DNA of 64,000 bases, taken from the NCBI RefSeq assembly GCF_016798245.1, contig NZ_JAEUZA010000001.1, forward strand, positions 170,221-234,220, in the 5' to 3' direction. Of this stretch, positions 63,269-64,000 are shown in pieces. The position numbers and the translations under genes are program-made. Each line of letters starts with the position of its first letter. Position 1 is the first letter of the stretch. Under the pieces are notes generated by a model, which was given only the letters and a program-made list of their open reading frames with translations, searched no databases and was not told where the DNA came from. This stretch comes from Alkalicoccobacillus gibsonii (GTDB lineage Bacteria > Bacillota > Bacilli > Bacillales > Bacillaceae_D).

Positions 63269-64000
63269 TTATTTGCCAGGTAAACCTTTTAAACGAAATC
63301 CCCAGTGATTTGTCGGACCATTACCAGACCCGAGATTAAGTGTATAAGAGATGGCATCTGTAATGAACGCTTTTCCAATGGAGACAGCTTCCTCAATGGA
63401 TTTTCCTTTTGCAAGCTCTGCAGTAATGGCAGCCGAGAAGGTACAGCCTGTTCCATGCAGATGTTTTGTATTTGTTCTGTCTGCATGCAGATGAGTCATG
63501 GTCTGGTTTGAGAACAGGACATCCGTTGAATGATCTGTTCGATAGCCACCTTTGATGACAGCTGCCTTAGCACCAAGCTCATTCACAATGAGTTTAGCCG
63601 CTTTTTCCATATCAGCAACTGTTTCAATCTTCATCTCAATTAAATCACTGGCTTCTGGGATGTTTGGTGTCACAATCGTTGCAAGAGGTACTAAGGTTTC
63701 ACGTAAGGATTTGCGTGAGTGCTCATCCATTAAAGGGTCGCCACTTTTAGCTATCATGACTGGATCACAAATGTATGGCACGTCAATGGCTTGTAAGCGG
63801 TCCACTAACGCCTCCATCATTTCGGGGGTGGCGATCATTCCTGTTTTTACTGCAGAAGGGGGGATATCCGTTAGAACCGAATCAAGCTGTGCCTGGATTA
63901 GGTCGAGTGGCATATGATTAATCATTTGAACACCAGTTGTATTTTGGGCGAGAACGGACGTAATCACGCTCATGCCAAACACTTCTCGTTCTTGAAATGT
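63269..64000 (-). CDS. thiD: Hydroxymethylpyrimidine (phosphate) kinase ThiD, 5' end outside window
   Basis: The last 243 residues of ThiD, which phosphorylates HMP and HMP-P for thiamine synthesis and takes the HMP made by TenA. The frame is open at base 64000 and begins TFQEREVFGMSVITSV, so about 25 residues with the N-terminal AGSDSGGGAGIQ motif lie outside. Visible motifs are DPVMIAKSGDPLM, VTPNIPEASDLI, AVIKGGY and the anion hole HGTGCTFSAAI. Confidence 0.95.
   Translation of the reverse strand, partial: TFQEREVFGMSVITSVLAQNTTGVQMINHMPLDLIQAQLDSVLTDIPPSAVKTGMIATPEMMEALVDRLQAIDVPYICDPVMIAKSGDPLMDEHSRKSLRETLVPLATIVTPNIPEASDLIEMKIETVADMEKAAKLIVNELGAKAAVIKGGYRTDHSTDVLFSNQTMTHLHADRTNTKHLHGTGCTFSAAITAELAKGKSIEEAVSIGKAFITDAISYTLNLGSGNGPTNHWGFRLKGLPGK

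Overview
The window is chromosomal DNA from a low-GC, endospore-forming member of the Bacillaceae, probably an environmental or alkaliphile-type Bacillus relative. Gene order from the left edge to about 35.5 kb follows the Bacillus subtilis relA-dtd-hisS-aspS-6S RNA-tcdA-rarA-cymR-iscS-mnmA-yrrB-recD2-yrrD-yrrI-alaS-yrzL-yrrK-yrzB-mltG-yrrM-udk-greA-yrrS-mtnN-yrhC backbone. Sporulation is shown by an uninterrupted sigK, an RsfA-type regulator and a YjcZ-type miniprotein. No tRNA, rRNA, CRISPR array, phage gene or transposase gene was seen. TTG starts are frequent and one gene appears to start at CTG.

1-9.1 kb: 3' part of relA, dtd, a LacI regulator with a ThuA-like protein (an insertion relative to B. 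subtilis, with its own operators), then a T-box controlled hisS-aspS operon, a structured interspersed repeat (copy 1), a small unknown gene, 6S RNA and tcdA. 9.1-17 kb: RsfA-like regulator, an orphan sporulation-type histidine kinase with Spo0A-box-like sequences upstream, rarA, a YczE-like membrane protein overlapping cymR, iscS and mnmA. 17-22.2 kb: TPR protein, recD2, yrrD, two mini-genes and yrrI. 22.2-31.6 kb: T-box-alaS, yrzL-yrrK-yrzB, a PadR/HAAS membrane-protein pair with three operators, mltG, yrrM, udk, greA and yrrS.

31.6-42.1 kb is more mosaic. A divergent ligD/ku end-joining pair sits between yrrS and mtnN. It is followed by a CoA-type Nudix hydrolase, lipoate ligase, an APH-fold kinase, a divergent YfcC transporter/M20 amidohydrolase pair, repeat copy 2, and an amino-acid ABC permease and binding protein without an ATPase gene.

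43.2-51.1 kb is a carbohydrate operon: GH43 beta-xylosidase, two permeases and a lipoprotein of the LplABC/AguEFG type, a DUF624 protein and a GH67 alpha-glucuronidase. A cre-like site lies at its head. It fits import and intracellular breakdown of aldouronates (methylglucuronoxylan fragments); no endoxylanase is present here.

51.2-64 kb holds single genes: a TcyP-type cystine symporter, YkuK, a Bcr/CflA efflux pump, a histidine phosphatase, an alpha-oxoamine synthase not next to biotin or threonine genes, sigK, small unknown genes, an MDR reductase, an SGNH hydrolase, an FAD monooxygenase, yjcZ, and the thiD-tenA pair cut by the right edge. No wholly new multi-gene system is evident. The best leads are the structured repeat, the hisS-aspS T-box that appears to read Asn, the CTG start of tcyP, the Spo0A-box kinase and the solitary oxoamine synthase.
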